Below are positions 47,454 through 55,898 of a stretch of 64,000 bases of DNA, one piece after another. Source of the stretch: Chryseolinea lacunae (GTDB lineage: Bacteria > Bacteroidota > Bacteroidia > Cytophagales > Cyclobacteriaceae); contig NZ_JAERRB010000006.1 of assembly GCF_016735595.1 (NCBI RefSeq), positions 310,001 through 374,000 of the forward strand, in the 5' to 3' direction. The notes beneath the pieces are model-generated. The model searched no databases. It was not told the origin of the DNA and saw nothing but the letters and a program-made list of their open reading frames with translations. A program made the translations under genes and the position numbers. Numbering within the stretch: position 1 is the first letter of the stretch; every line of letters starts with the position of its first letter.

Positions 47454-47586
47454 TCCTACATTCAAATACGAAAAAATTCCGATCGAAAAAAAACCGGTCG
47501 GATGAAGTAAACATTAATTCGCGATGTATTCCATCCGAGCGGCGTTAACCTTCCGGTCTCACAGGTGAGTGGATTGATTTTCCCTC

Positions 47587-48033
47587 CTATCGATTGAATT
47601 GCCGAAGATGATGATCGATGTGCTTGAAGGCATGATAGCCGAGTTGTTCCGTGGTTATCGTTCCGAAAAATGGGTGCACGAAGTTGCGCGCCGGCGATTG
47701 TGCGTTTTCTTCCAACAACGTTTTCCATTTCTTTTTCTCGGCTGCCAGGTCGCCATGTCGTTCCTTCACCAGGAGCTTTGGGCTGGTGGGCGCATTGTGG
47801 CCCATAGGTTTGTCGTCTTTCAGAGATTGCTTCAATGCAAGCCTTCCAAACAGGTAGCCAATAAATGCGCGTTTGATCGGCAGTGTGCCCATCACCATTT
47901 CTTCCCACAACGCGCAATGTTTCGCCATCTGATAAACACTCATCTTGCCCCATTGCGCCGTGTCGTTTTCCGAAAGCGAATCGATGCGGCGAATCAGTTC
48001 GTCGCGCGTGGGTTTGTCGAATACGGTTTTCAT
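47587..48033 (-). CDS. DUF1569 (DinB-like) protein
   Basis: 148 residues from ATG at 48031-48033 (MKTVFDKPTRDELIRRIDSL). The frame runs on upstream for 54 codons but that part translates to what looks like an older repeat or gene relic, so the short start is preferred. Motifs: WGKMSVYQMAKHCALWEEMVMG and HPFFGTITTEQLGYHAFKHIDHHLRQF, with His residues at positions used for metal binding in the DinB/DfsB four-helix fold. Function unknown. Between it and the C10 gene there is a terminator hairpin. Confidence 0.85.
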   Translation of the reverse strand: MKTVFDKPTRDELIRRIDSLSENDTAQWGKMSVYQMAKHCALWEEMVMGTLPIKRAFIGYLFGRLALKQSLKDDKPMGHNAPTSPKLLVKERHGDLAAEKKKWKTLLEENAQSPARNFVHPFFGTITTEQLGYHAFKHIDHHLRQFNR

Positions 48034-48240
48034 ATTTTGAATTGGTGGTTTAAGCGTTGTTTCAGATTTGTGAAGCGCAGTGGTGTACTGCCTCGAAACC
48101 CATCGCCCATCACACGCTCCAGATCCGCCCCGACAGGAATCAAATCTCGACACTCCTTCCATTGAAGAAGACCAACCCTTGAGCAAGCCTTCCACGGAAG
48201 CGTTGTCGCTAACGTAAAATCAATAATACTTCTCGCAGGA
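48034..48240 (-). pseudogene. Possible relic of a gene tail upstream of DUF1569
   Basis: In frame with DUF1569 the minus strand encodes a stop-free stretch from about 48213, with GLLKGWSSSMEGVSRF then DSCRGGSGACDG. From memory, such strings occur at the C-terminal ends of GIY-YIG-type proteins in Bacteroidota, which carry a variable, repetitive tail. No catalytic domain remains here and a stop codon precedes the stretch, so at most a fragment is left. Alternatively it is a repeat element. Low confidence. Confidence 0.3.
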
Positions 48241-48247
48241 ATCTACT

Positions 48248-49129
48248 TTATTTTTTCCGGTTGGCCAGATACACACCACCCACAATGGCGGCCATGCCAA
48301 TAAAATGTCCGCCCTGAAGTTGTTCGCCGTCAAACATGCCCCACATCACCCCCACAATGGGAATGAGGTAGGTAACGGAACTGGCAAACATGGGCGTGCT
48401 GATCTTTACCAACTGATTGAACAAGATCGTGGCCACCGCGGTGCTCATCAAACCCAACACAGCAATAAATCCAAACGACCTCCACGCACCGTCAACCGTG
48501 GTCAGCTTGTGCACCACGTCGGTGAACCCCAGTAGATAGATAAACGCCAGGGGCCCGATCATCATGAGCGACACGCTTGTGATGGTGATGGAACGCACGT
48601 CGAGAATTTTGAATTTGATGAGGTTGAGGTTTGATCCATAGAAAAAACAGGCCAGCACAATCAGCAACGCAAAGGCATTGAAGCCGGTGATGGTTGCTCC
48701 CGAACGCGACAAGCTCAGCAGCACCGTCCCCGCAAACCCGAGGATGATGCCCACAATGGTGAGCAGCTTGAATTGCTGCCGGAAAAGAATGGCTCCGATC
48801 AACATTGTGAAAATGGGCGTGAGGGTGTTGAGCACGCTGGCCATGGAACTGGGCATGCGCGTTTGCGCGAGCGCGAAAAGAAACGACGGAATAAAAATTC
48901 CCATCATGCCCGACGCAAACAACTTCTCATAGTCGTCGCGCTTCAATTCTTTCAGGTGCGTTAGACCCACCGGAAGGAGAAACAATGACGCAAAGGCTAC
49001 ACGCAAAGCACCCACCTCGTCGGCATCGAACGCTTTGAGGCCTTGTTTGATGAGAATGAAAGACGTGCCCCAGATGAGCGCAAGCAATCCTAATAGAATA
49101 AAAGCTTTTGTGCGTGGATTACTATTCAT
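48248..49129 (-). CDS. EamA/DMT-family transporter
   Basis: 293 residues from ATG at 49127-49129; ten membrane segments in two EamA repeats (LLGLLALIWGTSFILIKQGLKAF in repeat 1, VLGLMSTAVATILFNQLVKISTP and YLIPIVGVMWGMFDGEQLQ in repeat 2). Members export metabolites or amino acids; substrate not assignable. An earlier in-frame start at 49168 would add 13 residues without known use. Confidence 0.92.
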   Translation of the reverse strand: MNSNPRTKAFILLGLLALIWGTSFILIKQGLKAFDADEVGALRVAFASLFLLPVGLTHLKELKRDDYEKLFASGMMGIFIPSFLFALAQTRMPSSMASVLNTLTPIFTMLIGAILFRQQFKLLTIVGIILGFAGTVLLSLSRSGATITGFNAFALLIVLACFFYGSNLNLIKFKILDVRSITITSVSLMMIGPLAFIYLLGFTDVVHKLTTVDGAWRSFGFIAVLGLMSTAVATILFNQLVKISTPMFASSVTYLIPIVGVMWGMFDGEQLQGGHFIGMAAIVGGVYLANRKK

Positions 49130-49220
49130 AAGAAGGTGTTGGGAAACAAATGAATACAAAAACAACATCCCGACGCAAAAAAATTCGGGTTCACAAACGC
49201 AAAACCGTGGTTGGTCTTTT

Positions 49221-50213
49221 TTATGCCAGGGTCAGTGACGAATAGTATTCGGTCACTTCGTCGAGGATGGCCATGATTTCCGTTTCTGTTTCTACTTCCA
49301 CGAGTCGCGTGCGAAAAGGTTTGAAATCGGGAACACCTTTAAAGTAACTGGAATAGTGACGGCGCATTTCGAAGATGCCCAGCCGGTCGCCCTTCCACCG
49401 CACCGAAAACTCGAGGTGTTTTTTTGTGGCGCGCACGCGTTCGGCCATGTCGGGTGCCTGCAGCTTTTCGCCGTGGCGGAAATAGTGTTTTATCTCGTTG
49501 AATATCCACGGATAGCCAATGGCGGCGCGACCAATCATGATGCCGTCCACCCCATAGCGGTTCCGGTATTCCAGCGCTTTCTCCGGGGTGTCCACATCGC
49601 CGTTGCCGAAGATGGGGATGTTCATGCGGGGATTGTTTTTGATGGCGGCAATGAGTGTCCAGTCGGCTTCGCCTTTATACATCTGCACGCGGGTGCGGCC
49701 GTGCACGGTGAGGGCCTTGATGCCGATGTCTTGCAAACGCTCGGCCACCTCCACAATGTTTTTGGTTTTATCGTCCCAGCCCAGGCGTGTTTTCACAGTC
49801 ACGGGCAGGTGCGTGCATTTCACTATTTCGGCCGTCATAGACACCATCTTGGGGATGTCTTGCAGCAACGCGGCGCCGGCGCCGCGGCAGGCCACGGCTT
49901 TCACGGGGCAACCGTAGTTGATGTCGATGAGGTCGGGGTTGGCGGCCGTGGCAATCTCGGCCGAGCCCACCATGTTGCCGATGTCGCCGCCAAACAGCTG
50001 GATGCCGATGGGGCGCTCGTATTCAAAGATGTCGAGTTTTTGCCGGCTTTTGGCCGCATCGCGGATGAGGCCTTCGCTGGAAATGAACTCGGTATACATC
50101 AGGTCGGCCCCACCTTCCTTGCACACGGCACGAAACGGCGGGTCGCTCACATCCTCCATGGGCGCCAGCAACAGAGGAAATTCGCCCAACTCTATTTGAC
50201 CTATTTTTACCAT
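49221..50213 (-). CDS. dusB: tRNA-dihydrouridine synthase B
   Basis: Product of 330 residues from ATG at 50211-50213; the extended frame to 50312 would cover the divergent promoter region. TIM-barrel FMN enzyme: LAPMEDVSDPPFRAVC (start), YTEFISSEGLIRD, DINYGCPVKAVACRGAGAALLQD with the active-site Cys, VHGRTRVQMYKGEADW and NGDVDTPEKAL (FMN phosphate loop). Reduces uridine 17 (and neighbours) in tRNA with NADPH. Divergent from the CPBP gene, whose start lies 32 bases away. Confidence 0.95.
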   Translation of the reverse strand: MVKIGQIELGEFPLLLAPMEDVSDPPFRAVCKEGGADLMYTEFISSEGLIRDAAKSRQKLDIFEYERPIGIQLFGGDIGNMVGSAEIATAANPDLIDINYGCPVKAVACRGAGAALLQDIPKMVSMTAEIVKCTHLPVTVKTRLGWDDKTKNIVEVAERLQDIGIKALTVHGRTRVQMYKGEADWTLIAAIKNNPRMNIPIFGNGDVDTPEKALEYRNRYGVDGIMIGRAAIGYPWIFNEIKHYFRHGEKLQAPDMAERVRATKKHLEFSVRWKGDRLGIFEMRRHYSSYFKGVPDFKPFRTRLVEVETETEIMAILDEVTEYYSSLTLA

Positions 50214-50229
50214 CTTTGGCGCAAAGATA
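50211..50229. promoter_or_regulatory. Palindromic divergent -7 region between dusB and the CPBP gene
   Basis: ATCTTTG-GCG-CAAAGAT (50212-50228) is an inverted repeat. It contains an exact minus-strand TATCTTTG (50222-50229) and a one-mismatch plus-strand CATCTTTG (50211-50218). Transcript starts would be close to both ATG codons, giving dusB a leader of only a few bases. A regulator binding the palindrome is an alternative. Confidence 0.45.
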
Positions 50230-50244
50230 ATGAGGAATTTGTCA

Positions 50245-51219
50245 ATGTCAGACCACCGTAATCTAGTTTCAGACCGCTCACCTTTTCTATCGTTTGTGCT
50301 CATCCTGATCACGGTTTTTATCGGGTTTGTGGTGGTGGGTCCGCTGCTCGGCTTTGCCGTGGGTTCGCAGATTTACGACGGCAACTTGCTGAACGACCTG
50401 CAAACCGGTTCCGACAACCCCGGTTTCTTCCTGGCGGGCATGGTGGTGCAGGGCATTGCGGCGTTTGTGGGTCTCGTTGTTTTTCCGGTGATGCACATCC
50501 GTTTTCTGGAACACAAATCGCTTTCACCATTTTTTCCTGACCAACCTAAACTCGGACAAATTCTGCTGGCCGTTGTTTTTCTTGGCGTCGCCTTTCTTGT
50601 GGCCATATCTCCCATTTCGGAATGGAACAGCGTCATGCATTTTCCCGAGTCGATGAAAGCCTTCGAAACGTGGGCCCGCGAGAAAGAAGACATGGCGGCA
50701 AAAATCACGGAATCGCTAACGCATTTCAGTTCGCTGTCGGACGTGATGCTGGCATTGTTGGTCATCGCGGTGCTGCCCGGCGTGGGCGAGGAGCTGGTGT
50801 TTCGCGGCATGATTCAACGCGAACTGTGGCGCAGCTCACAAAATATTCACCTGGCCATCTGGACGTCTGCGTTCATCTTCAGCGCCATTCACATTCAGTT
50901 CTTTGGATTTTTTCCACGTCTCTTGCTGGGCGCGTTGTTTGGATATGTATACTATTGGTCCGACAACCTGTGGGTGCCCATCTTCGCCCACTTCGTGAAC
51001 AATGCCATGGGCGTGGTGGGCATTTATATGAGCCAGCAAAAGTTAACGGAACTGAACATGGAAGACAACACCGCCGCGCCCTGGCCGCTTGTGCTGGTGG
51101 GCGTAGTGGCCACTGCGGGCCTGTCGTATTTCATCTGGAACCATTACCGGCAAAACCCGCCAAACGTAAAAGATTTTTCAGGGTCTTCCGTCTTACCCCA
51201 TCAGGACCCTTTAGTTTAA
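50245..51219 (+). CDS. CPBP-family intramembrane metalloprotease (CAAX/Abi)
   Basis: 324 residues from ATG at 50245 (preceded by AGGA nine bases upstream; ATG at 50230 also in frame). Seven or eight membrane segments. Active-site motifs of the family: EELVFRGMIQREL (double Glu and Arg), then FSAIHIQFFGFFPRLLLGALFG and FAHFVNNAMG with the His residues. Members are Abi/CAAX proteases; cellular role here unknown. Ends 44 bases before cdsA, on the same strand. Confidence 0.9.
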   Translation: MSDHRNLVSDRSPFLSFVLILITVFIGFVVVGPLLGFAVGSQIYDGNLLNDLQTGSDNPGFFLAGMVVQGIAAFVGLVVFPVMHIRFLEHKSLSPFFPDQPKLGQILLAVVFLGVAFLVAISPISEWNSVMHFPESMKAFETWAREKEDMAAKITESLTHFSSLSDVMLALLVIAVLPGVGEELVFRGMIQRELWRSSQNIHLAIWTSAFIFSAIHIQFFGFFPRLLLGALFGYVYYWSDNLWVPIFAHFVNNAMGVVGIYMSQQKLTELNMEDNTAAPWPLVLVGVVATAGLSYFIWNHYRQNPPNVKDFSGSSVLPHQDPLV

Positions 51220-51263
51220 CGTTTGTAATTTGCACATTTGCCAACTTTAGCTTTACCTCAACC

Positions 51264-52100
51264 GTGACCAACTCGCTTTCGAAATACAACAACCTCACTC
51301 AACGCATCATCGCAGGCGTGCTCGGTTCGGCCGGCATCATCACGGCAGTGTGTCTGAACGAATGGACCTATTGCGCTGTGTTCTTCATCATCTGCCTGTT
51401 CTCACTGCTGGAGTTCTACAAGCTGGCCGGACTGGATGGCCTCGTGCCTCAAAAGACATTTGGCACGTTTTGCGGCGTAGCCATTTTTCTGCTTTCGTTC
51501 TTTATTGAAAAAGGCGATGTGTCGTATCGTTTCTATTTTCTCATTTTCCCGATCGTGTCGTGTGTCTACATGATCAAGCTCTATAAAAAATTCGAGCGCA
51601 AGCCGTTCACCAACATTGCCTTCACGTTTCTGGGAATATTTTATGTAGCCGTACCGTTTGCGTTGCTCAACGTGGCGGCATTCGAAAACGGAACCTACAA
51701 CTACCAGATCATCTTTGGCTGTCTTTTCATTTTGTGGGCCAGCGACACCGGTGCCTACTTCGCAGGAACATTTTTTGGCAAGCGAAAACTTTTCGAACGC
51801 ATCTCGCCCAAAAAATCGTGGGAAGGATTTTTTGGCGGCGCCCTGCTCGCCCTCATCTTTGCCTATGGCGTGTCGCGCTATTTCGAAACACTCACGTTAA
51901 CCCAGTGGATGATTGTGGGTGTCATCATCATTGTGGGCGGAACCTTTGGAGACCTGGTGGAGTCGCTTCTGAAACGCAGCATCGAAATCAAAGACTCCGG
52001 CACGGCCATTCCCGGCCACGGCGGCTTCCTCGACCGCTTCGATGGTCTGCTCATTTCGGCTCCCTTCATTGTTGCCTTCCTGGAGATCTCGCACGCCTGA
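51264..52100 (+). CDS. cdsA: Phosphatidate cytidylyltransferase (CDP-diglyceride synthase)
   Basis: 278 residues starting at GTG 51264. The frame stays open far upstream because it reads through the CPBP gene in another phase; the family begins near NLTQRIIAGVLGS, and no ATG lies between, so GTG is the likely start. Eight hydrophobic segments and the signature SPKKSWEGFFGG ... LKRSIEIKDSGTAIPGHGGFLDRFDG are clear. Makes CDP-diacylglycerol, precursor of all phospholipids here, feeding Psd encoded 1.8 kb further on. Confidence 0.94.
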   Translation: MTNSLSKYNNLTQRIIAGVLGSAGIITAVCLNEWTYCAVFFIICLFSLLEFYKLAGLDGLVPQKTFGTFCGVAIFLLSFFIEKGDVSYRFYFLIFPIVSCVYMIKLYKKFERKPFTNIAFTFLGIFYVAVPFALLNVAAFENGTYNYQIIFGCLFILWASDTGAYFAGTFFGKRKLFERISPKKSWEGFFGGALLALIFAYGVSRYFETLTLTQWMIVGVIIIVGGTFGDLVESLLKRSIEIKDSGTAIPGHGGFLDRFDGLLISAPFIVAFLEISHA

Positions 52101-52489
52101 AGCGAATACTAAAAACAAAGACCTTGGTTCTTCCCTTGGCGGGGATGGCGAATCGGGTACTACATCTATCCTCCCCAAAAAAAATCAGCTCGGACCTGTC
52201 AAAATTATCCATGATCCGGCATGCTCCTCAACCGAATTTCGTTTGACATTTTCGATGTATTGCAAAAGAAAATTCAGCCTGTCATCATTACGCAAAATCT
52301 TATAAGTCGATGCTTCCAACCGCGAGCCTTTTTCCAGGCTAAAAGATCGGTGTGAAATGAATTTAATTAACTTTGCAACCGTTTTCGAGAAGGATTTTTG
52401 ATTCCCCCGTTCATAAATCAACGAAATGAGGAAAGGCCTCACTAAAAATTATCCTAACTTCTGCATTCTAAACGTTCACCCCATTCATT
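52101..52489. other. Leader region of the glutamate dehydrogenase gene
   Basis: 389 bases without a gene I can support. A short minus-strand open frame (52185-52442) has no recognisable features. A TAACTTTG (exact -7 element) at 52368-52375 suggests the gdh promoter, giving a leader of about 110 bases. No riboswitch-like structure recognised. Confidence 0.45.
52368..52375 (+). promoter_or_regulatory. Candidate -7 element for gdh
   Basis: TAACTTTG followed by C matches the Bacteroidota -7 element. The same nine bases TAACTTTGC occur at 53797-53805 between gdh and psd. The -33 TTTG is not clear. Confidence 0.4.
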
Positions 52490-53764
52490 ATGGCATACAT
52501 TGAACCGGCACCGCTGAAAGACAAAGAGAATCCTTTTGAAGCGATGATGTCACGCTTCCAGGTGGCTTCACAACTCCTGGGCCTCGAAGAAGAAATCTAT
52601 AACGTATTGAAAAATCCCGCCCGCCAGGTCATCGTTTCCCTGCCGGTGACAATGGACGACGGTACCATTAAGGTGTTTGAAGGCTATCGCGTGATCCACT
52701 CCACCATTCTTGGTCCATCCAAAGGCGGCATCCGGTTCGACCCCGCCGTGAACCTCGATGAAGTGAAGGCCCTGGCGGCATGGATGACGTGGAAGTGCGC
52801 CGTCGTAGACATCCCCTATGGCGGTGCCAAAGGAGGTGTGACCTGCAACCCGCGCGAGATGTCGTCGGGAGAAATTGAGCGCCTCATGCGCGCCTACACC
52901 CAGGCCATGGCCAGCGTGTTTGGCCCCGACAAAGATATTCCCGCCCCCGACATGGGCACCGGTCCCCGCGAAATGGCCTGGCTCATGGACCAGTATTCGC
53001 GCATCCAGGGCATGACCACACACGCTGTGGTGACGGGCAAGCCGCTGGTGATGGGCGGATCGCTGGGCCGCACCGAAGCAACCGGACGTGGTGTGATGGT
53101 TTCGGCCATGGCGGCGATGGAGAAAATGAAAATCAATCCCTACAAAGCCACCTGCGCTGTGCAGGGTTTTGGAAACGTGGGCTCGTGGGCAGCACGCCTC
53201 CTGCACGAACGCGGCCTGCTGGTGCAGTCGGTCAGCGATTTGTCGGGTGCCTACTACAACGAAAAAGGAATCGACATCGCCAAGGCCATCGAATACCGCG
53301 ACTCCAAGAAGGGATCGCTCGACGGTTTTGAAGGTGCCGAAAAAATAAGCAACACCGACCTCCTCACCCTGCCCGTGGACCTGCTGGTGCCGGCGGCAAC
53401 CGAAGATGTAATCACCAGCTCCAACGCGCCCAACATCAAAGCCAAGCTCATCGTGGAAGGTGCCAACGGCCCCACGTCGTCGCGTGCCGACAACATCATC
53501 AATGAAAAAGGCATTGTGGTGGTGCCCGACATCCTGGCCAACGCCGGGGGTGTGACGGTTTCGTATTTTGAGTGGGTTCAGAACCGCCTGGGCTACAAGT
53601 GGACGGCCGACCGCGTGAACCGCCGCTCGGACCGGATCATGAAAGATGCCTTCACCAACGTGTATAAGACGGCACAGGAATACAAAGTGCCCCTGCGCAT
53701 CGCGGCCTACATGGTGGCCATCGACAAAGTGTCGAAAACCTATAAGTTCCGCGGCGGATACTAA
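52490..53764 (+). CDS. Glutamate dehydrogenase (Glu/Leu/Phe/Val dehydrogenase family)
   Basis: Product of 424 residues. Catalytic Lys in PYGGAKGGVTCNPREMS (active-site GGAKGG), DIPAPDMGTGPREMAW, Rossmann VQGFGNVGSWAARLLHERG and NGPTSSRADNIINEKGIVVVPDILANAGGVTVSYFEW. It interconverts glutamate with 2-oxoglutarate and ammonia; cofactor choice (NAD or NADP) is not certain from sequence, though the length and start resemble the NAD-type of Bacteroidota. Monocistronic, with a long leader and a terminator. Confidence 0.95.
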   Translation: MAYIEPAPLKDKENPFEAMMSRFQVASQLLGLEEEIYNVLKNPARQVIVSLPVTMDDGTIKVFEGYRVIHSTILGPSKGGIRFDPAVNLDEVKALAAWMTWKCAVVDIPYGGAKGGVTCNPREMSSGEIERLMRAYTQAMASVFGPDKDIPAPDMGTGPREMAWLMDQYSRIQGMTTHAVVTGKPLVMGGSLGRTEATGRGVMVSAMAAMEKMKINPYKATCAVQGFGNVGSWAARLLHERGLLVQSVSDLSGAYYNEKGIDIAKAIEYRDSKKGSLDGFEGAEKISNTDLLTLPVDLLVPAATEDVITSSNAPNIKAKLIVEGANGPTSSRADNIINEKGIVVVPDILANAGGVTVSYFEWVQNRLGYKWTADRVNRRSDRIMKDAFTNVYKTAQEYKVPLRIAAYMVAIDKVSKTYKFRGGY

Positions 53765-53796
53765 ACCGCGTGCTGGGCATTTATCCAATTTACCCG

Positions 53797-53804
53797 TAAC
53801 TTTG
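53797..53804 (+). promoter_or_regulatory. Candidate -7 element for psd, abutting the gdh terminator
   Basis: TAACTTTG, exact -7 match. The predicted transcript start would fall inside the hairpin that begins at 53806, so terminator and promoter overlap. Confidence 0.35.
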
Positions 53805-53805
53805 C

Positions 53806-53840
53806 GAGCAGGCTTTTTTGAAAAAGCTTGCTCTTTTTTT
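53806..53840 (+). terminator. Terminator after gdh
   Basis: GAGCAGGCTTTTTT (53806-53819) pairs with AAAAAGCTTGCTC (53821-53833) with one mismatch; T run to 53840. Confidence 0.88.
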
Positions 53841-53867
53841 ATCTGAAAAATTAAACACATCAGACCC

Positions 53868-54527
53868 ATGACGATACACCGCGAAGGCCGTACGCTTCTT
53901 TTTGTTTTATTATTGGTTCTCTTTGCCCTCAACTGGGCCGTGGCGCGTTTCCTCCCCGGAAACACCCTGGTTCAAAATTCGGTGATCGTTGTGAGCGTGG
54001 TGTTCTATCTCATCATCCTTCAGTTTTTTCGCGTTCCCATTTTCACAGTTCAAAAAAATGACAACCAGGTTCTGGCCCCGGCCGACGGCAAGGTGGTGGT
54101 GATCGAAGAAACTGAAGAAACCGAATACCTGAAAGGCCGACGCAAACAGATTTCTATTTTCATGTCGCCCATCAACGTGCACGTTAATCGCATGCCGCTG
54201 GGTGGTGTGATCAGCTTTTTCAAATATCATCCCGGCAAATACCTGGTGGCCTGGCATCCTAAATCCAGCACAGAAAACGAACGCACCACGGTAGTGGTGA
54301 AGACCAAAGACGGTGTGGAGGTTTTGTTCCGTCAGATTGCCGGTGCACTGGCCCGCCGCATCAAGTGGTATGTAAAAGAAAATCAACAGTTGCAGCAAGG
54401 CGAAGAATTTGGTTTCATAAAATTCGGCTCACGAGTCGACATCTTCCTGCCGCTCGACGCCAAGGTGAACGTGAAGATCGGCGAGGTGACCAAGGGTGGA
54501 CGCACCGTGCTGGCCGAACTCAAATAA
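53868..54527 (+). CDS. psd: Phosphatidylserine decarboxylase family protein
   Basis: The 219-residue product has two N-terminal membrane helices (about 10-55), APADGKVVVIEE, MSPINVHVNRMPLGGVI and the C-terminal FIKFGSRVDIFLP. The Gly-Ser pair in this last motif is the self-cleavage site that makes the pyruvoyl cofactor. Short Psd of the Bacteroidota/archaeal type. Makes phosphatidylethanolamine from phosphatidylserine; CdsA upstream makes the precursor. Confidence 0.93.
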   Translation: MTIHREGRTLLFVLLLVLFALNWAVARFLPGNTLVQNSVIVVSVVFYLIILQFFRVPIFTVQKNDNQVLAPADGKVVVIEETEETEYLKGRRKQISIFMSPINVHVNRMPLGGVISFFKYHPGKYLVAWHPKSSTENERTTVVVKTKDGVEVLFRQIAGALARRIKWYVKENQQLQQGEEFGFIKFGSRVDIFLPLDAKVNVKIGEVTKGGRTVLAELK

Positions 54528-54775
54528 ACACCACACCAGCCTTTCTCACGGATGTAAGAAGTGGACCGTTACTGTAGCAAAGTGGCACAATTTCCATTGT
54601 AGTTTTACCGTTGTATCGAGGCATCACAGACGGTGTCTATGGCAAAACATTTCACAAGAACTTAATGTAACATCCTAACAGTCGTTTATCATCATATTCT
54701 CGCTACTTTTAGGGTCAATTATTTCCTAACCTCCACCAATAAAAAACTTCAACAACAAAAAGATCAATACTGCGC

Positions 54776-55888
54776 ATGAGACCTGCAACCAGCATCCGAT
54801 TTTCAGCTAACCGAGCCGACTTTTTCTCGACGTTGAATCATCGTGTCAACGACTATTTCAAAAGCAACAACATCAGTCGCTATGCAAACGCCGAAATGAA
54901 ATTCAAGACGGTGTTCATGTATGTTCTCTTCTTCGCGCCCTACATCCTGCTGATGACACAAACCGTGACACAAGGGTGGGCCATGTGGCTGCTGACGTTG
55001 GTCATGGGCACAGGCGTTGCCGGCATCGGTCTTTCGGTGATGCACGACGCCAACCACGGGGCCTACTCCAACAAGAGCTGGGTGAACAACCTGATAGGCT
55101 ACTCGCTCAACGTGATGGGCGCTGGCGCATTCAACTGGAAAGTGCAACACAACGTACTTCACCATACCTACACCAACATTCACGACGTGGATGAAGACAT
55201 CAGCCCCCGCGGCATCCTGCGCATGTCGCCCCACGGCAACTGGAAAGCCATCCACAAATTTCAACATCTCTATGCGTGGTTCTTCTACGGCCTGATGACG
55301 TTCGTGTGGGTGATTCACAAAGATTTCGCACGCCTGATCCGCTATCAAAAAGACGGCATGGTGAAAAAACAAAAAGCCAACCTCGCGGCCGAGTGGGCCA
55401 TTCTCATTGCCACAAAACTTATCTATGTGGGCTACATCCTGGTGCTGCCCATGCTGGTGCTCGACATCACGTTTGGCCAGTGGTTCATCGGTTTCTTCTC
55501 CATGCACTATGTAGCCGGATTTATACTCGCCGTGATTTTTCAACCCGCACACGTCATCGACGGATCCGAGTATCCGCTTCCTGACGCGGAAGGCAAAATG
55601 GAAAATTCGTGGGCCATCCATCAGCTCCACACCACCACCAACTTTGCCAACAAGAGCCGCTGGTTCTCGTGGTATGTGGGTGGTTTGAATTTTCAGGTAG
55701 AACATCACCTTTTCCCCAACGTTTGCCACGTGCACTATCGCAAGATTTCGAGCATTGTGAAGCAGACCGCCGAAGAATTTGATTTGCCCTATAAGGCAGA
55801 GCCTACTTTTAGCGGCGCCCTGATGGGTCACGCCAAACTGCTGAAAGAACTGGGTAAGCGCCCGGCCATGCAGGTAGCCCAGGCGTGA
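54776..55888 (+). CDS. Acyl-CoA/acyl-lipid desaturase (front-end desaturase type)
   Basis: Product of 370 residues, four membrane helices, three histidine boxes: HDANHG, HNVLHH and the downstream QVEHHLF. The Q-x-x-H-H third box is typical of front-end (delta-5/delta-6) desaturases, here without the usual N-terminal cytochrome b5 domain. Introduces cis double bonds in fatty acids using O2 and two di-iron sites. The 248-base upstream gap holds a one-mismatch -7 element TACTTTTA near 54704-54711 and nothing else supportable. Confidence 0.9.
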   Translation: MRPATSIRFSANRADFFSTLNHRVNDYFKSNNISRYANAEMKFKTVFMYVLFFAPYILLMTQTVTQGWAMWLLTLVMGTGVAGIGLSVMHDANHGAYSNKSWVNNLIGYSLNVMGAGAFNWKVQHNVLHHTYTNIHDVDEDISPRGILRMSPHGNWKAIHKFQHLYAWFFYGLMTFVWVIHKDFARLIRYQKDGMVKKQKANLAAEWAILIATKLIYVGYILVLPMLVLDITFGQWFIGFFSMHYVAGFILAVIFQPAHVIDGSEYPLPDAEGKMENSWAIHQLHTTTNFANKSRWFSWYVGGLNFQVEHHLFPNVCHVHYRKISSIVKQTAEEFDLPYKAEPTFSGALMGHAKLLKELGKRPAMQVAQA

Positions 55889-55898
55889 TCTGAACAGT

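Noticed and set aside
48120-48160. TTTGATTCC...CGGGGCGG on the minus strand, reminiscent of a tRNA 3' end
   Set aside because: Flanking bases do not form the T-stem or an acceptor stem, so no tRNA gene is present.
50622-52100. A 492-residue open frame covering the CPBP gene and cdsA
   Set aside because: The first two thirds are a shadow of the CPBP gene in another phase; only the last 278 residues match CdsA, with GTG at 51264 as start.
52185-52442. 85-residue minus-strand open frame upstream of gdh
   Set aside because: No family match recognised, lies in the leader region, no start signal or terminator.
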